A DNA stretch of 64,000 nucleotides from Pseudomonas sp. G34 (GCF_031119625.1 NZ_JAVHZV010000026.1:1-64000), one strand, 5' to 3'; counted from the stretch's first letter, positions 17,143 to 28,886 are shown. The notes: a model not told the origin generated them from the sequence alone. Translations and numbers: made by a program.

Positions 17143-19737
17143 TTGCTTACCGTTCCTGTGGATCTGCTGGGTGATGATCATCTGTCTCATGTGCTCGATG
17201 CCAGTGAGCGGCTGGCCGGGGCGGTATCGGTCGACGAGGTCGTCGCCATATTGCGGGACACCGCGCGCGCCATGGCGGGCGCCGAGGGTATCGCGGTGGT
17301 CATCGAAAACGATGGCTGCTGCGCCTATGTAGCCGAAGACGCGGTCGCACCGCTTTGGCAGGGCCAGCGCTTCCCGGCCGAGCAGTGTATTTCCGGCTGG
17401 TCGATGCATCACCGCGAGACGGTGGCGATCCGTGACGTTCGGCTCGACCCCCGCATTCCGCAGGCGGCTTATGCCAAGACCTTCGTGCGCAGCCTGGTGA
17501 TGGTGCCCATTGGCAGGCCGGTGGCGATCGCCGCGCTGGGCGCTTATTGGTCCGATGTTCGCGATCACGCCGCCGATACCATCAAGCGCCTGGAAGCCCT
17601 GGCGCAATTGGCAACCATTGCCATCGAGAACGCGCGCCTGACTCAGGCGCGCAATCGTGAGGTCGCCATTGGCGCGGCGCAGAAAAGGATCCTCGAACTG
17701 GCGGTAGAGGAAACCGCGCTGAACGTCACTCTGGATGCGATCGTTCGCGAGGTGGACGGGCTGTCCATGTCGGGCTTGCTGGGCGGCATCCTGCTGATCA
17801 GCGAGGGTGGCGGGCACCTGGAGCATTGCGCCGGGCCGGGCCTGCCGCGCGCCTACAATGAGGCCAGCCAGGGCATCGCCATCGACCCGGGCGCCGTGAC
17901 CGCGCTAGCCGACATCACCCATGACCCGAGCTGGGCCGCTTTACGCGACCTGGCCCGTGGCCACGGCCTGCACATTTGCTGTTCGATCCCGATCCGGTCG
18001 GCGCAGGCCACGCTGCTCGGCGCATTCGTGTTGTACCACCACGAGCGCCGCGAACCGTTGCCGGCGGATACCGAGATCATCGACTTCGTGGCGCACACGG
18101 TGGGGCTGATCGTGCACCGTGCGCGTGCGGATTCGGCGATTCGTATCAGCGAAGCGCGGCTGCGCCTGGCCGTCGATCACGCCGATGTAGGCTTCTGGGA
18201 TGTGGATCTGGTCCATAACACCCTGGTTTGGCCGGCGCAGACCAAGGCCATGTTCGGTATCTCGGCGAACGTGGATGTGACCCTGCAGGACTTTTATGAC
18301 GGCCTGCATCCCGAGGATCGCGAAGCAACGATCAGCGCCTTCACCGCCGCCGCCGACCCCGAGCGGCGTGCGCTCTACGACGTCGACTACCGTACCATCG
18401 GCCGCGAGGATGGCCTCGTGCGCTGGGTGGCGGCCAAGGGGCGTGGGGTGTTCGACGCGGCCGGCCGCTGTCTGCGCGTTACCGGCACGGCGATTGAAAT
18501 CACCGCCCGCAAGGCGGCCGAAGAGGAGCTGCGCGAGCTCAACGACACCCTGGAAAGGCGAATCGCCGCAGCCATCGCCGAGCGCGAGGAAGTTCAGAAA
18601 GCGTTGCGCCAGAGCCAGAAGATGGAGGCCATGGGGCAGCTTACCGGCGGCGTCGCCCATGACTTCAATAACCTGCTCACGCCGATCGTCGGCACCCTCG
18701 ACATGCTCCAGCGCCGCGGCGTGGGCGGCGAGCGAGAGCAACGGCTGATCTCCGGCGCCATGCAGTCGGCCGAGCGCGCCAAGACGCTGGTGCAGCGCCT
18801 GCTGGCCTTCGCGCGCCGCCAGCCGCTGCAGACGGTACCGGTCGACGTGGCCAAGCTGGTCGCTGACATGGGCGATCTGCTGGCCAGCACCACCGGGCCG
18901 CAAATCAAGGTGATCGTCGAGGCGCCGGAGAATCTGCCCGCCGCCATCGCCGACCAGAACCAGCTCGAGATGGCTTTGCTCAATCTCTCCGTGAACGCCC
19001 GTGACGCGATGCTCGAGGGCGGCACGATTCGTATCTCGGTGAGCACCGAGCCGGTTGCCGAGGGGCACCGCTCGAAGCTGCCTGCCGATCGCTATCTGTG
19101 CCTGTCCGTGGCGGACACCGGCACCGGGATGGACGCCGCGACGCTTGCCTGCGCGGTGGAGCCGTTCTTCTCGACCAAGGGCGTGGGCAAGGGGACCGGG
19201 CTCGGGCTTTCCATGGTGCACGGGCTGGCATCCCAGCTCAACGGCGCGCTGACCATCCAGAGCTCGCCCGGGCTCGGCACCAGCGTCGAGCTGTGGCTGC
19301 CGTGCAGTGCCTCCGAGCCGGCAGCGGCGTTGCGCATCGTCGAGGCCAGCGAGCCGCAACTGACGCGCGGCATCGCCCTGCTGGTCGATGACGAGGAACT
19401 GGTGCGCGCCAGCACCGCCTACATGCTGGCCGAGCTGGGCTATCGGGTGATCGAGGCCACCTGCGGCGAGGAGGCCATGCAGCTGGTGGCTAACGGGGAG
19501 CCCTTCGACCTGCTGGTCACCGACCACCTGATGCCGGGCATCAATGGCACCGACCTGGCCCGCATGGTGCGCACCTCGCGGCCTGGCATCGCCATCCTGC
19601 TGGTCTCCGGCTATGCGGAACGTGAGGGGCTCGACCCGGAGCTGCCACGCCTTACCAAGCCGTTCCGCAAGCGCGAACTGGCGGCGAGCCTTGCCCAGCT
19701 GCACGGCGAAACCCTGGACGAGGGCGCTGAGCGCTAG
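17143..19737 (+). CDS. Hybrid sensor histidine kinase (GAF-GAF-PAS-HK-REC)
   Basis: An 864-residue soluble hybrid kinase. Two GAF domains cover roughly residues 15-165 and 185-325, a PAS domain 335-455, HisKA has its His in GGVAHDFNNLLTP near residue 504, the HATPase has NLSVNARDAM and KGTGLGLSMVHGL, and a C-terminal receiver (745-860) has the acidic pair DDEE and phospho-Asp in LLVTDHLMPG near 792. TTG 17143 is the likely start; GTG 17158 is possible. No phosphotransfer or DNA-binding output is encoded beside it, so its target is unknown. Confidence 0.85.
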   Translation: MLTVPVDLLGDDHLSHVLDASERLAGAVSVDEVVAILRDTARAMAGAEGIAVVIENDGCCAYVAEDAVAPLWQGQRFPAEQCISGWSMHHRETVAIRDVRLDPRIPQAAYAKTFVRSLVMVPIGRPVAIAALGAYWSDVRDHAADTIKRLEALAQLATIAIENARLTQARNREVAIGAAQKRILELAVEETALNVTLDAIVREVDGLSMSGLLGGILLISEGGGHLEHCAGPGLPRAYNEASQGIAIDPGAVTALADITHDPSWAALRDLARGHGLHICCSIPIRSAQATLLGAFVLYHHERREPLPADTEIIDFVAHTVGLIVHRARADSAIRISEARLRLAVDHADVGFWDVDLVHNTLVWPAQTKAMFGISANVDVTLQDFYDGLHPEDREATISAFTAAADPERRALYDVDYRTIGREDGLVRWVAAKGRGVFDAAGRCLRVTGTAIEITARKAAEEELRELNDTLERRIAAAIAEREEVQKALRQSQKMEAMGQLTGGVAHDFNNLLTPIVGTLDMLQRRGVGGEREQRLISGAMQSAERAKTLVQRLLAFARRQPLQTVPVDVAKLVADMGDLLASTTGPQIKVIVEAPENLPAAIADQNQLEMALLNLSVNARDAMLEGGTIRISVSTEPVAEGHRSKLPADRYLCLSVADTGTGMDAATLACAVEPFFSTKGVGKGTGLGLSMVHGLASQLNGALTIQSSPGLGTSVELWLPCSASEPAAALRIVEASEPQLTRGIALLVDDEELVRASTAYMLAELGYRVIEATCGEEAMQLVANGEPFDLLVTDHLMPGINGTDLARMVRTSRPGIAILLVSGYAEREGLDPELPRLTKPFRKRELAASLAQLHGETLDEGAER

Positions 19738-19864
19738 CGACCTGGGCGTTGTCGTGGCAAGCGCTGCAAATGGGCAGGGGGCAGGCCTCTGCCGGTGGCG
19801 AGCAATTGGTATCGGGCGGTCGATGCTCCATACTTCGCCCTCGTCTCTGTCAGTGGAATTGATC

Positions 19865-20518
19865 ATGCAAAAGCCTGGGGCTGGTACCCGAGCTGCTCAG
19901 GCAGACCGCACCCGCACGGCCATTCTCAAAGCCGCGGTCAAGGTGTTCAGTCGCCAGGGCTATGCCGGCGCGCGCACCGAGCAGATCGCCAGCCAGGCGC
20001 AGTGCAACGAGCGGATGATCTATTACTACTTCGGCAGCAAGGACGAGCTGTTCGTCAGCGTGCTGGAGCATATCTACGCCCAGTTCAACCGCGCTGAGGC
20101 ACGCCAGCGCTTCGACCTGGCGGATCCGCGGCAGGCGATCCGCGACCTGGTGGCCTTTACCTGGAACTACTACCTCAAGCACCCGGAGTTCATCACCATC
20201 CTGGGCACGGAGAACCTGTTGCAAGGCGCCCATGCGCGCAAGTCGAGCAACCTGCGGGCGCTCTCCGGAACGGCGGTGGGCATGCTCGAACCGATCGTCA
20301 GGGCGGGCCAGCAGCAGGGGCTGTTTCGTGAGGACATCGATATCCGCCACGTGTATCTGATGATCGCCTCGCTCTGCTACTTCTATAACTCGAACCTGCA
20401 CACCCTGAGCTGCTTTCTCGACGATGCGCTGGCCTCGCCGAAGGAGAAGCAGCACTGGCTGGAGTTCATCAGCGACCTGGTACTGCGCGGGTTGGCGCGA
20501 GCGGGCGAGGGCGCCTAG
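19865..20518 (+). CDS. nicS: NicS, TetR-family regulator of nicAB
   Basis: A 217-residue TetR regulator with HTH at about residues 30-60 (RTEQIASQAQCNERMIYYYF) and a TetR_C-type ligand domain. ATG 19865 gives MQKPGAGTRAAQADRTRTAI, a normal start. It is convergent with nicB, 15 bp from its stop. In P. putida a TetR protein named NicS represses nicAB in response to nicotinate and 6-hydroxynicotinate; the position here supports the same role. Confidence 0.8.
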   Translation: MQKPGAGTRAAQADRTRTAILKAAVKVFSRQGYAGARTEQIASQAQCNERMIYYYFGSKDELFVSVLEHIYAQFNRAEARQRFDLADPRQAIRDLVAFTWNYYLKHPEFITILGTENLLQGAHARKSSNLRALSGTAVGMLEPIVRAGQQQGLFREDIDIRHVYLMIASLCYFYNSNLHTLSCFLDDALASPKEKQHWLEFISDLVLRGLARAGEGA

Positions 20519-20533
20519 CTCGCCTTCGCGTCG

Positions 20534-23500
20534 TCAGTGGCTGCCCGGGTTGGCGCGCACGTGGGCGACCTTTTCCGGCAGGTTTTTCCAGGCCGGTTGC
20601 TCGCCGGCGAAACGCTGGCGCAGGTAGCCGGCCAGGTCCGCCACCTGGCGGTCGCTGAGGTTGTCCTTGAATGCCGGCATGTAGCCCAGATCGGGCGTGG
20701 CCGGTTTGTCGATGCCATGCAGGATGACTTTCAACAGGTTGTCGGGGACGGCGCTGTGGACGTTGCTGTTGACCGCCATCGACGGGCTGACGCCGAACAG
20801 CTGCGGCCCCTTGCCGTCGCTGTGACAGGCCTGGCAGGCACCTTCGAAGATCCGCTGGCCACGATTGAGGGACAGGGTGTCGACGCTGCTGGCGGTGACC
20901 GCTGCGTTGCTCGCGCTGGCGCCGGTATCCAGTGACACCAGATAGTGGGCGATGGCCTCCACGTCAGCCTTCGGCAGCATGGCCAGTTCGCTGACCACCG
21001 GCCCCATGGGCCCGGCTGCCACGCCGTGCTGGCTGGAGAAACCGCTGCTCAGGTACTCGCTCAGCTCGGCCTCCGTCCAGGGTACGCCACTGCTGCTCAA
21101 GGCATTCAGGGCCGGCGCCTCCCAGCCGTCGACCACGCCGCCAGCCAGGAAGGATTTGCCGGTTTTCTCCGCACCCAGCAGGTTGCGCGGCGAGTGGCAG
21201 GCGGCGCAGTGGCCCAGGCCGTTGACCAGATAGGCGCCGCGGTTCCACTGCTCGGTGCGGCGGGTGTCGGCCTGGTATTCGCCGCGACCAAGGAACAACG
21301 CGTTCCAGCCGGCCATCAGGGGGCGGATATTGAACGGGAAGCTCATCTGGTTGGCGGGGGCGGCTTGCTGCACCGGCGCCTGGGACATCAGGTAGGCGTA
21401 GAGCGACTGCATGTCGGTGTCGCTGATATTGCGAAAGGCGGTGTAGGGAAAGGCCGGGTAAAGGTGGTGACCGTCGCGGCTGATGCCTTCGCGCATGGCG
21501 CGTTCGAAGGCGCCGAACGACCAGCTGCCTATACCGGTTTCCCGATCCGGGGTGATGTTGGTGCTGTACAGGGTGCCGAACGGCGTCTCCATGGCCAGGC
21601 CGCCGGCGTTGGTGGCGCCGCCCGGGGCCGTGTGGCACACCGCGCAATCACCGGCCGCTGCCAGCAGGCGGCCGCGCTCCAGGGTTGCCGTGGACCAGGT
21701 GCCCGGCGCGGCCGGTGCCACCGGGGCGATTTCGGCGCGCCAGGGCATGGCCGTGGCGAGCAGGCCCAGGGCGGTGCCGAATACACCGGCCAGGCCGCCC
21801 AGCCACCATTTGCTGCGTTTCTTGCCGGTTGTCGTGGCCGCTGCGTCTTCACCTGGGGATCCGCCATTGAGGGCGGCGCGCACCCGTTCGGCGGTGATCG
21901 GCAGTTCGCGAAAGCGCAGGCCGGTGGCGTCATAGATCGCATTGGCGATGGCTGCGGCGCTGGGTACCGAGGCCGACTCGCCACTGCCCATGGGCGGCTC
22001 GCTCTGGCGCGGCATCATCATCACGTCGATGGCCGGCACTTCCGGGAAGGTGAGGATCGGGTAGGTGCCCCATTCGCTGCTGGCGACCTTGGACTCCTCG
22101 AACTGCACCTGCTCCTTGAGCACCCGGCTGGTGGACTGCACCACGTTGCCGTGGATCTGGTGGCGTACGCCGTCGGGGTTGATCATCATGCCGGCGTCGT
22201 GGCCGATCACCACGCGGGTCACCGCCACTTCGCCGGTGCGCTTGTCCACCGCCACGTCGGCGACCCAGGCCGCCCAGGCCGCGCCGAAGCCGGGAAACTT
22301 GCTGTGGATGTAGCGCGCGTAGGCGAAGCCGCGACCGCGCAGCACGTCGCCCTCGGCGGGTGTCTGCTGCGGCTGGGTGTGGGGTTGCCAGTCGGCGCGC
22401 CTGGCGGTGGCTTCGATCAACTCCTTGGCGCGAGGATCTTCGAGGTGCTGCAGGCGGTATTGCACGGGGTCGACGCCAGCCGCGAAGGCCAGCTCATCGA
22501 TATACGACTCATGGGCGAAGCTGTTGGGCAGCGCCGACACCCCGCGCATCCACGACGCACGCACCAGCGGCGCCATGTCGTTGATGGTCACGCGCATGTG
22601 TTGGTAGTCGTAGGGCGGGATCGAGGTGCGGTCGCCCATCTCGAACATCATCGGTAGCGGCTCGACCCGACCGGTCAGCAACAAGGCCAGGGTCGGCGCG
22701 CCGTTGGACGGGTAGCTGGTCTGGAAGTCATAGGCGCTGATGCTGCCATCGGCGTTCAGGCCGCCGTCCACTTCCATCAGCTGCGCGGTGCCCTTGGGCT
22801 CCCACACGTGTTCCTGTTCGCGGGTCAGCTGCACGCGCACCGGCTTGCCCACGGCGCGCGACAGCAGCAGCGCATCGGCACAGACGTCGTCGGCGCAGTT
22901 GCGGCCGTAGCAGCCCGAGGCCTCCATGCGAATGATCTCGATCTGGCGCTCGTCGCACTCCAGCAGCCAGGCCAGGTCGGCGCGCAGCAGGTGCGGATTC
23001 TGCGTGCCAGACCAGACCCGCGAATGCTGCTCGTTGTAGTCGGCCAGGGCGCAGGACGGGCCGATGGAGGCGTGCAGCTGGTAGGGCCACAGGTAGGTGC
23101 GGGTCAGGCGTTGGTCGGCATCCTTCAAGGCCTGTTCGACGTCGCCCTTGTCGAGCACGGTGCGGGCGATGCGCGGGTTGTCGCGAATCGCCTGGGCGAC
23201 ATCACGCAGGTCGGGCAACTTCTGCTGCCAGGGTTTCCACTCGATGCGCAGTTGTTGGGCGGCGCGAATGGCCTGCTCCTCGCGCTCGGCGACCACACCG
23301 ACGAAGTCGCGGATCACCACCACGGCGACGATACCGGGAAGCTCGGCGATGGAGCTCTCATCCACCGAGAGCAGGCTGTTGCCGACGAAATCGCCGCTGT
23401 CGTAACCGGCATAGGGTGGGCGAATGACGCGGCCGTGGAGCATGCCGGGCAGGCGCATGTCGTGCACGTAGGTCAGCTCGCCGGTGGCCTTGGCCGGAAT

Positions 23501-24079
23501 GTCGACCCGCGCTGCGCCCTGGCCGACCAGGCGGTATTCGCTGGCGGGTTTGAGCGGCGCCGCACCACTGATTTGCAGGCGAACATGCCCGCCGGTGACC
23601 AACTCACCGAAGCCGAGCTGGCGGCCATCGGGATGGCTGAACACACCGTCCTCCAGGCTCAGTTGTTCGCCCGGCGTCTGCCAGCGTTCGCTGGCAAGGT
23701 TGAGTAGATGACGGCGCGCTTCGGCGGCGGCGTTGCGCAAGGGCACGGCGCTGATCTGGATGGTCGCGCTGGCGATGGTGGCGCCCTGGTTGGGCGCGCG
23801 CTCGGTATCGCCCAGCACCATCTCGACCTGGTCCAGTTGCAGGTACAGCTCTTCGGCGACGATCTGCGCCAGGGAGGTGCGAATACCCGTGCCCAGGTCC
23901 ACGTGGCCGTTGAAGGCGTACACCTTGCCGGCCCCGGTGATGGCCAGGAACAGGCCCAGCTCCTCTGGTTTGAGCGTGGCGCTCTGGCCCTTGGGCATCG
24001 GGCCGGACGGTGGCTGGATGGTGTCGACGACCAGCAATACGTCGGGCTGGGCCAGCCATTGCTCGAGGGTCAGCTGCAT
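20534..24079 (-). CDS. nicB: Nicotinate dehydrogenase large subunit (molybdopterin plus cytochrome c)
   Basis: A 1181-residue two-part protein. Residues 1 to about 740 are a xanthine-oxidase-type molybdopterin domain (FNGHVDLGTGIRTSLAQIVA, EASGCYGRNCADDV, GSGESASVPSAAAIANAIYD). A TM helix (WWLGGLAGVFGTALGLL) near 755-775 anchors it, and three c-type haem sites follow: CAVCH near 811, CAACH near 958 and CQACH near 1082. It hydroxylates nicotinate at C6, sending electrons through NicA and the haems to the respiratory chain. ATG 24079 overlaps the end of nicA by 10 bp. Size and layout match P. putida NicB. Confidence 0.95.
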   Translation of the reverse strand: MQLTLEQWLAQPDVLLVVDTIQPPSGPMPKGQSATLKPEELGLFLAITGAGKVYAFNGHVDLGTGIRTSLAQIVAEELYLQLDQVEMVLGDTERAPNQGATIASATIQISAVPLRNAAAEARRHLLNLASERWQTPGEQLSLEDGVFSHPDGRQLGFGELVTGGHVRLQISGAAPLKPASEYRLVGQGAARVDIPAKATGELTYVHDMRLPGMLHGRVIRPPYAGYDSGDFVGNSLLSVDESSIAELPGIVAVVVIRDFVGVVAEREEQAIRAAQQLRIEWKPWQQKLPDLRDVAQAIRDNPRIARTVLDKGDVEQALKDADQRLTRTYLWPYQLHASIGPSCALADYNEQHSRVWSGTQNPHLLRADLAWLLECDERQIEIIRMEASGCYGRNCADDVCADALLLSRAVGKPVRVQLTREQEHVWEPKGTAQLMEVDGGLNADGSISAYDFQTSYPSNGAPTLALLLTGRVEPLPMMFEMGDRTSIPPYDYQHMRVTINDMAPLVRASWMRGVSALPNSFAHESYIDELAFAAGVDPVQYRLQHLEDPRAKELIEATARRADWQPHTQPQQTPAEGDVLRGRGFAYARYIHSKFPGFGAAWAAWVADVAVDKRTGEVAVTRVVIGHDAGMMINPDGVRHQIHGNVVQSTSRVLKEQVQFEESKVASSEWGTYPILTFPEVPAIDVMMMPRQSEPPMGSGESASVPSAAAIANAIYDATGLRFRELPITAERVRAALNGGSPGEDAAATTTGKKRSKWWLGGLAGVFGTALGLLATAMPWRAEIAPVAPAAPGTWSTATLERGRLLAAAGDCAVCHTAPGGATNAGGLAMETPFGTLYSTNITPDRETGIGSWSFGAFERAMREGISRDGHHLYPAFPYTAFRNISDTDMQSLYAYLMSQAPVQQAAPANQMSFPFNIRPLMAGWNALFLGRGEYQADTRRTEQWNRGAYLVNGLGHCAACHSPRNLLGAEKTGKSFLAGGVVDGWEAPALNALSSSGVPWTEAELSEYLSSGFSSQHGVAAGPMGPVVSELAMLPKADVEAIAHYLVSLDTGASASNAAVTASSVDTLSLNRGQRIFEGACQACHSDGKGPQLFGVSPSMAVNSNVHSAVPDNLLKVILHGIDKPATPDLGYMPAFKDNLSDRQVADLAGYLRQRFAGEQPAWKNLPEKVAHVRANPGSH

Positions 24080-24564
24080 GGGGTGTCTCCGTACGGGGCG
24101 GCCGGGCGGCCAGCGGCGCGCAGGGCGGCGCGCATGATTTCGACGTGGGTGCCGCAGCGGCACAGGTTGGCGGACAGCTCGCGGCGCAGCTGGTCGTCAC
24201 TGGGGTTGGGGTCGCGCAGTAGCAGGGCCTTGATGGTCATGATCATGCCGTTGAGGCAGTAACCGCATTGCGCTGCCTGCTCGGTGATGAAGGCTTGTTG
24301 CACCGGATCAGGGCATTGCCGACTGCCGAGGCCTTCCAGCGTGGTAACGCTGCGGCCTACGGCGCCGCCGACGGGGAATACGCACGAACGGGTAGCGCGG
24401 CCATCGACGATGACCGTACAGGCGCCGCATTCACCGAGGCCGCAGCCGTACTTGGGGCCATTGAGGGCCAGATCGTTGCGCAGGATGTACAGCAGTGGGG
24501 TCTGCGGTTCAGCGCTGAGCTGCACCGCCTGGCCATTCACCTGCAGGTTCAGGGTCTTTTCCAT
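24070..24564 (-). CDS. nicA: Nicotinate dehydrogenase small subunit (2Fe-2S)
   Basis: A 164-residue iron-sulfur protein of the xanthine dehydrogenase small-subunit family. The plant-type 2Fe-2S site has Cys41, Cys46, Cys49 (YGCGLGECGACTV) and Cys61; the second cluster uses QCGYCLNGM and NLCRCGTH. It passes electrons from the molybdenum centre of NicB to its haems. Stop overlaps the nicB start. The upstream 418 bp probably hold the NicS-controlled promoter. Confidence 0.95.
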   Translation of the reverse strand: MEKTLNLQVNGQAVQLSAEPQTPLLYILRNDLALNGPKYGCGLGECGACTVIVDGRATRSCVFPVGGAVGRSVTTLEGLGSRQCPDPVQQAFITEQAAQCGYCLNGMIMTIKALLLRDPNPSDDQLRRELSANLCRCGTHVEIMRAALRAAGRPAAPYGDTPCS

Positions 24565-24982
24565 GGATGCCTTGCTGCCTTGTGTGCCCGATCCCGGCGT
24601 TACCGCAATACTCAGGAAATCGGCTTTTTGTTCGTTAAGTGCTTACTTCATGAAAAGTGCTTTGTGCTACGCAAGGAATGGGCCAGGAGGGTGGTTGCGG
24701 GGAAATCGGGGGGAGGGCGTCAGCTATATGCTGGGAGCTGCCTTGGGAGATTTGCGTGCAGTGGCTGCAAGGCAGGGGGTAGCGGCGGGCTCGCTATTGT
24801 GGGAGTGCGCCATGTGCACGAATCGCGGGCATGGCCCGCTCCCACAGGGATTGCTGTGCAGCTACCCGAAGGTGTGCGGCTGTAGGGTGGGGCGGGCGGC
24901 GATCCGCTTCAGCCCAGCAGAATCGAATGGACACCACCGCCTCACTATTGTCTCACCAGCAGGGGCGTGGACGGCCTGCAGC
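24565..24982. other. Intergenic region between nicA and nicR with REP sequence
   Basis: About 420 bp without a supported gene. It should hold the nicAB promoter near 24565-24660, an AT-richer stretch. A REP-like palindrome (24798-24846) sits in the middle. The part next to nicR shows nothing further that I recognise. Confidence 0.6.
24798..24846. repeat. REP-like palindrome
   Basis: TGTGGGAG (24798-24805) pairs with CTCCCACA (24839-24846), and the inner part contains CGCGGGCATGGCCCGC. The 24 bases at 24823-24846 are identical to 62768-62791, so this is a dispersed extragenic palindrome of the Pseudomonas type. Confidence 0.75.
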
Positions 24983-25432
24983 CTATTCGCCGCTGTCGTT
25001 CATCTTGCGCAGCAGGTAGAGAATGGCCACGCGTTCGCCGGGGTTGAGGCTGCCCATGGTCAGCTCGCTGATCTGCTGGGCGCAGGGGATCATGTCGGCG
25101 AGCAGCGCGCTGCCGGCGGCGGTGAGTTCGACGATGACCTTGCGCTTGTCGCTGGGGTCTGGCGACAGGGCGATCAGGTCGCGGGCCTTGAGGCGCTCGA
25201 CGATGCCGCGAATGGTGGCCTGATCCACCGCCGTGGCCTTGATCAGTTCGGCTTGCGAACTGGGGCCATGGTCGCGCAGGGCGCACAGGGTGACGAACTG
25301 GATGGAGGTGAGCTGGGCGTCGCAGGCGTTCTGCTGGAAGATCGCGGTATGACGCTGGTAAGCCTTGCGCAGCAAGTGGCCGATCTGTTCGGTGACCTGA
25401 TAGGTGTTGGCGGATGAATCGTCGATCGACAT
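24983..25432 (-). CDS. nicR: NicR, MarR-family regulator
   Basis: A 149-residue MarR regulator. The winged HTH spans about residues 45-115 (QAELIKATAVDQATIRGIVE, then RLKARDLIALSPDPSDKRKV). ATG 25432 gives MSIDDSSANTYQV; upstream reading has no MarR sequence. It lies downstream of nicX in the same direction after 118 bp. In P. putida NicR represses nicCDEFTP and nicXR, with 6-hydroxynicotinate as inducer. Confidence 0.92.
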   Translation of the reverse strand: MSIDDSSANTYQVTEQIGHLLRKAYQRHTAIFQQNACDAQLTSIQFVTLCALRDHGPSSQAELIKATAVDQATIRGIVERLKARDLIALSPDPSDKRKVIVELTAAGSALLADMIPCAQQISELTMGSLNPGERVAILYLLRKMNDSGE

Positions 25433-25550
25433 GGGCAGATTTCGCTTCCAGGCGCAGGGCGCCGAGTATAACCGCGCAAGCCGGCGAGGTGTTCGCCGCG
25501 CCGGCTTGCGGGCATGCAGGAGCGGCAGATGAGGCTGCCGTGGGGCGCTG

Positions 25551-26603
25551 TCAGCTGGCCATGGATTGCGGCGGGTAGACCACGTCGCCGGCCAGTACCA
25601 CGGCCTGGTCATCGAGGTAGATGTCGCAGCCACGCAGCGGGATATCCAGATGGCATGGCGTCTTGCGGGTGCCACCGACTTCGGTGTTCGGCCCGGTGGA
25701 AAACAGGAAGTTGCCATAGAAGGCGCGGGCGTCCATGCACATGCCGTCGTTGCGGTCGTGCAGGCCCATGGCGGTCCATTGGGCGCGGGGCTGCAGGCCC
25801 CAGCCGATATGGGAAATGCCGTAGACCTCGGGGTCCTTGAAGTACTTCAGGTAGTCACGCAGGTACTCGGCCTCGAAACCGCCGTGGATGCCGGTGATAA
25901 AGCCCTTGTCGATCTCCAGGGTGATGCGCTCGCGGCAGTAGTTCTTGAACGGCAGCACGATGTCACCGACATCCAGCACCAGGGTGCCCTGGGCGGTTTC
26001 CTCGTTGGGCCAGCTGAACAGAAAGCCGCTGGGCCAGTGGTCCCAGCGCCCCGGCTCGTCGGCGAAGCCGTATTCGGTCACTGCCGGGTACTGCCCCAAC
26101 TCGGCGTGGAAGTCGCTGCCCGCCGCCGAGCGCACGTGCAGGCTGCGCGCCTGCTTGAGCAGTGCCTCGCTGGCCAGCACACGGCGCTTGTCGTCCTCGG
26201 TCGGCAGCATGCGCGCCAGCACCTCGGGTGGCTCCACGGCCAGCAGGATGCGGGTGCCGGTCTTGAGGATCTGCTCCTGCTCGGGCGAGTGCAGCAGCAT
26301 CATGGTGTCGACCACCAGGTCGGCCGCTTCCAGTGCGCGCTGCGCCGCCAGGTTGCCGGTCAGGGCGGTGTCGCCGCAGTAGGCCGTCATGTCGTTGCCC
26401 ATCGCCCGCGGGTGATTGAAGGAGGGCAGCTCGACCGCATACACCTTGGCTTTCAGGCGTTGCGCGGCGTCCATCGCCGCACGCACGGTGCGCGGGTTCG
26501 AGTAATGGCTCTTGAGAATGGCCACGCTCTGGGTCTCGTCGACCCGCGAGAGGGTCAGCACCTGTTCGAACATCTGGGTCAGTTCACTATCGCTTACCGG
26601 CAT
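25551..26603 (-). CDS. nicX: 2,5-dihydroxypyridine 5,6-dioxygenase
   Basis: A 350-residue non-haem iron dioxygenase that opens the ring of 2,5-dihydroxypyridine to N-formylmaleamate. The ligand residues known from P. putida NicX fall at exactly the same positions: His265 in GISHIGWG, and His318 and Asp320 in TPCHLDIPL. Length is the same as well. It starts the leftward nicXR operon, divergent from nicC across a 316-bp AT-rich control region. Confidence 0.96.
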   Translation of the reverse strand: MPVSDSELTQMFEQVLTLSRVDETQSVAILKSHYSNPRTVRAAMDAAQRLKAKVYAVELPSFNHPRAMGNDMTAYCGDTALTGNLAAQRALEAADLVVDTMMLLHSPEQEQILKTGTRILLAVEPPEVLARMLPTEDDKRRVLASEALLKQARSLHVRSAAGSDFHAELGQYPAVTEYGFADEPGRWDHWPSGFLFSWPNEETAQGTLVLDVGDIVLPFKNYCRERITLEIDKGFITGIHGGFEAEYLRDYLKYFKDPEVYGISHIGWGLQPRAQWTAMGLHDRNDGMCMDARAFYGNFLFSTGPNTEVGGTRKTPCHLDIPLRGCDIYLDDQAVVLAGDVVYPPQSMAS

Positions 26604-26675
26604 GGCAGGTCTCCTGTCGCTCTGCGCTGGGTGTGCACCATCGTGGATCGGGCTGCTGAGCTTTGGTGCGCTTTT

Positions 26676-26693
26676 ATAGAGTGTTCGCTCTAT
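26676..26693. promoter_or_regulatory. Inverted repeat upstream of nicX
   Basis: ATAGAG-TGTTCG-CTCTAT, perfect 6-bp arms, 73 bp before the nicX start. A TATAAA (-10-like, minus strand) at 26673-26678 overlaps it. It is a good candidate for the NicR site of the nicX promoter. Confidence 0.5.
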
Positions 26694-26840
26694 TTGCTTA
26701 GATAAAACCCTATGCGGAAGCGCTTGGCAATCTTTCTATTCAAGCGTTACCAATCTACACAAATGCCGTTTTGTATGGGATTTATAGGGTTTTTAGTCTT
26801 TTTTTGGATTTTACAAAATAGTTTTTGCGCCCTCTTCACA

Positions 26841-26869
26841 TTACAAAAATATAGTGCATACACTGTAAT
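26841..26869 (+). promoter_or_regulatory. nicC promoter with overlapping operator
   Basis: TTACAA (26841-26846) and TGTAAT (26864-26869), 17 bp apart, form a sigma70-like promoter 50 bp before nicC. The interrupted palindrome TATAGTG-CATA-CACTGTA (26850-26867) covers the spacer and -10, the right place for repression by NicR. Confidence 0.55.
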
Positions 26870-26898
26870 TGTCCTGCGGGGTTACTCCCGTGTCGTAG

Positions 26899-28882
<1,984 letters not shown>

Positions 28883-28886
<4 letters not shown>

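Noticed and set aside
17941-19866. 641-codon minus-strand frame opposite the hybrid kinase
   Set aside because: The plus strand encodes a full HisKA, HATPase and receiver set; the minus frame is low-complexity (His, Arg, Gly, Gln rich).
20945-22657. 570-codon open frame on the plus strand across nicB
   Set aside because: It is antisense to a gene with intact molybdopterin and haem motifs; long antisense frames are normal in GC-rich DNA and its composition shows no family.
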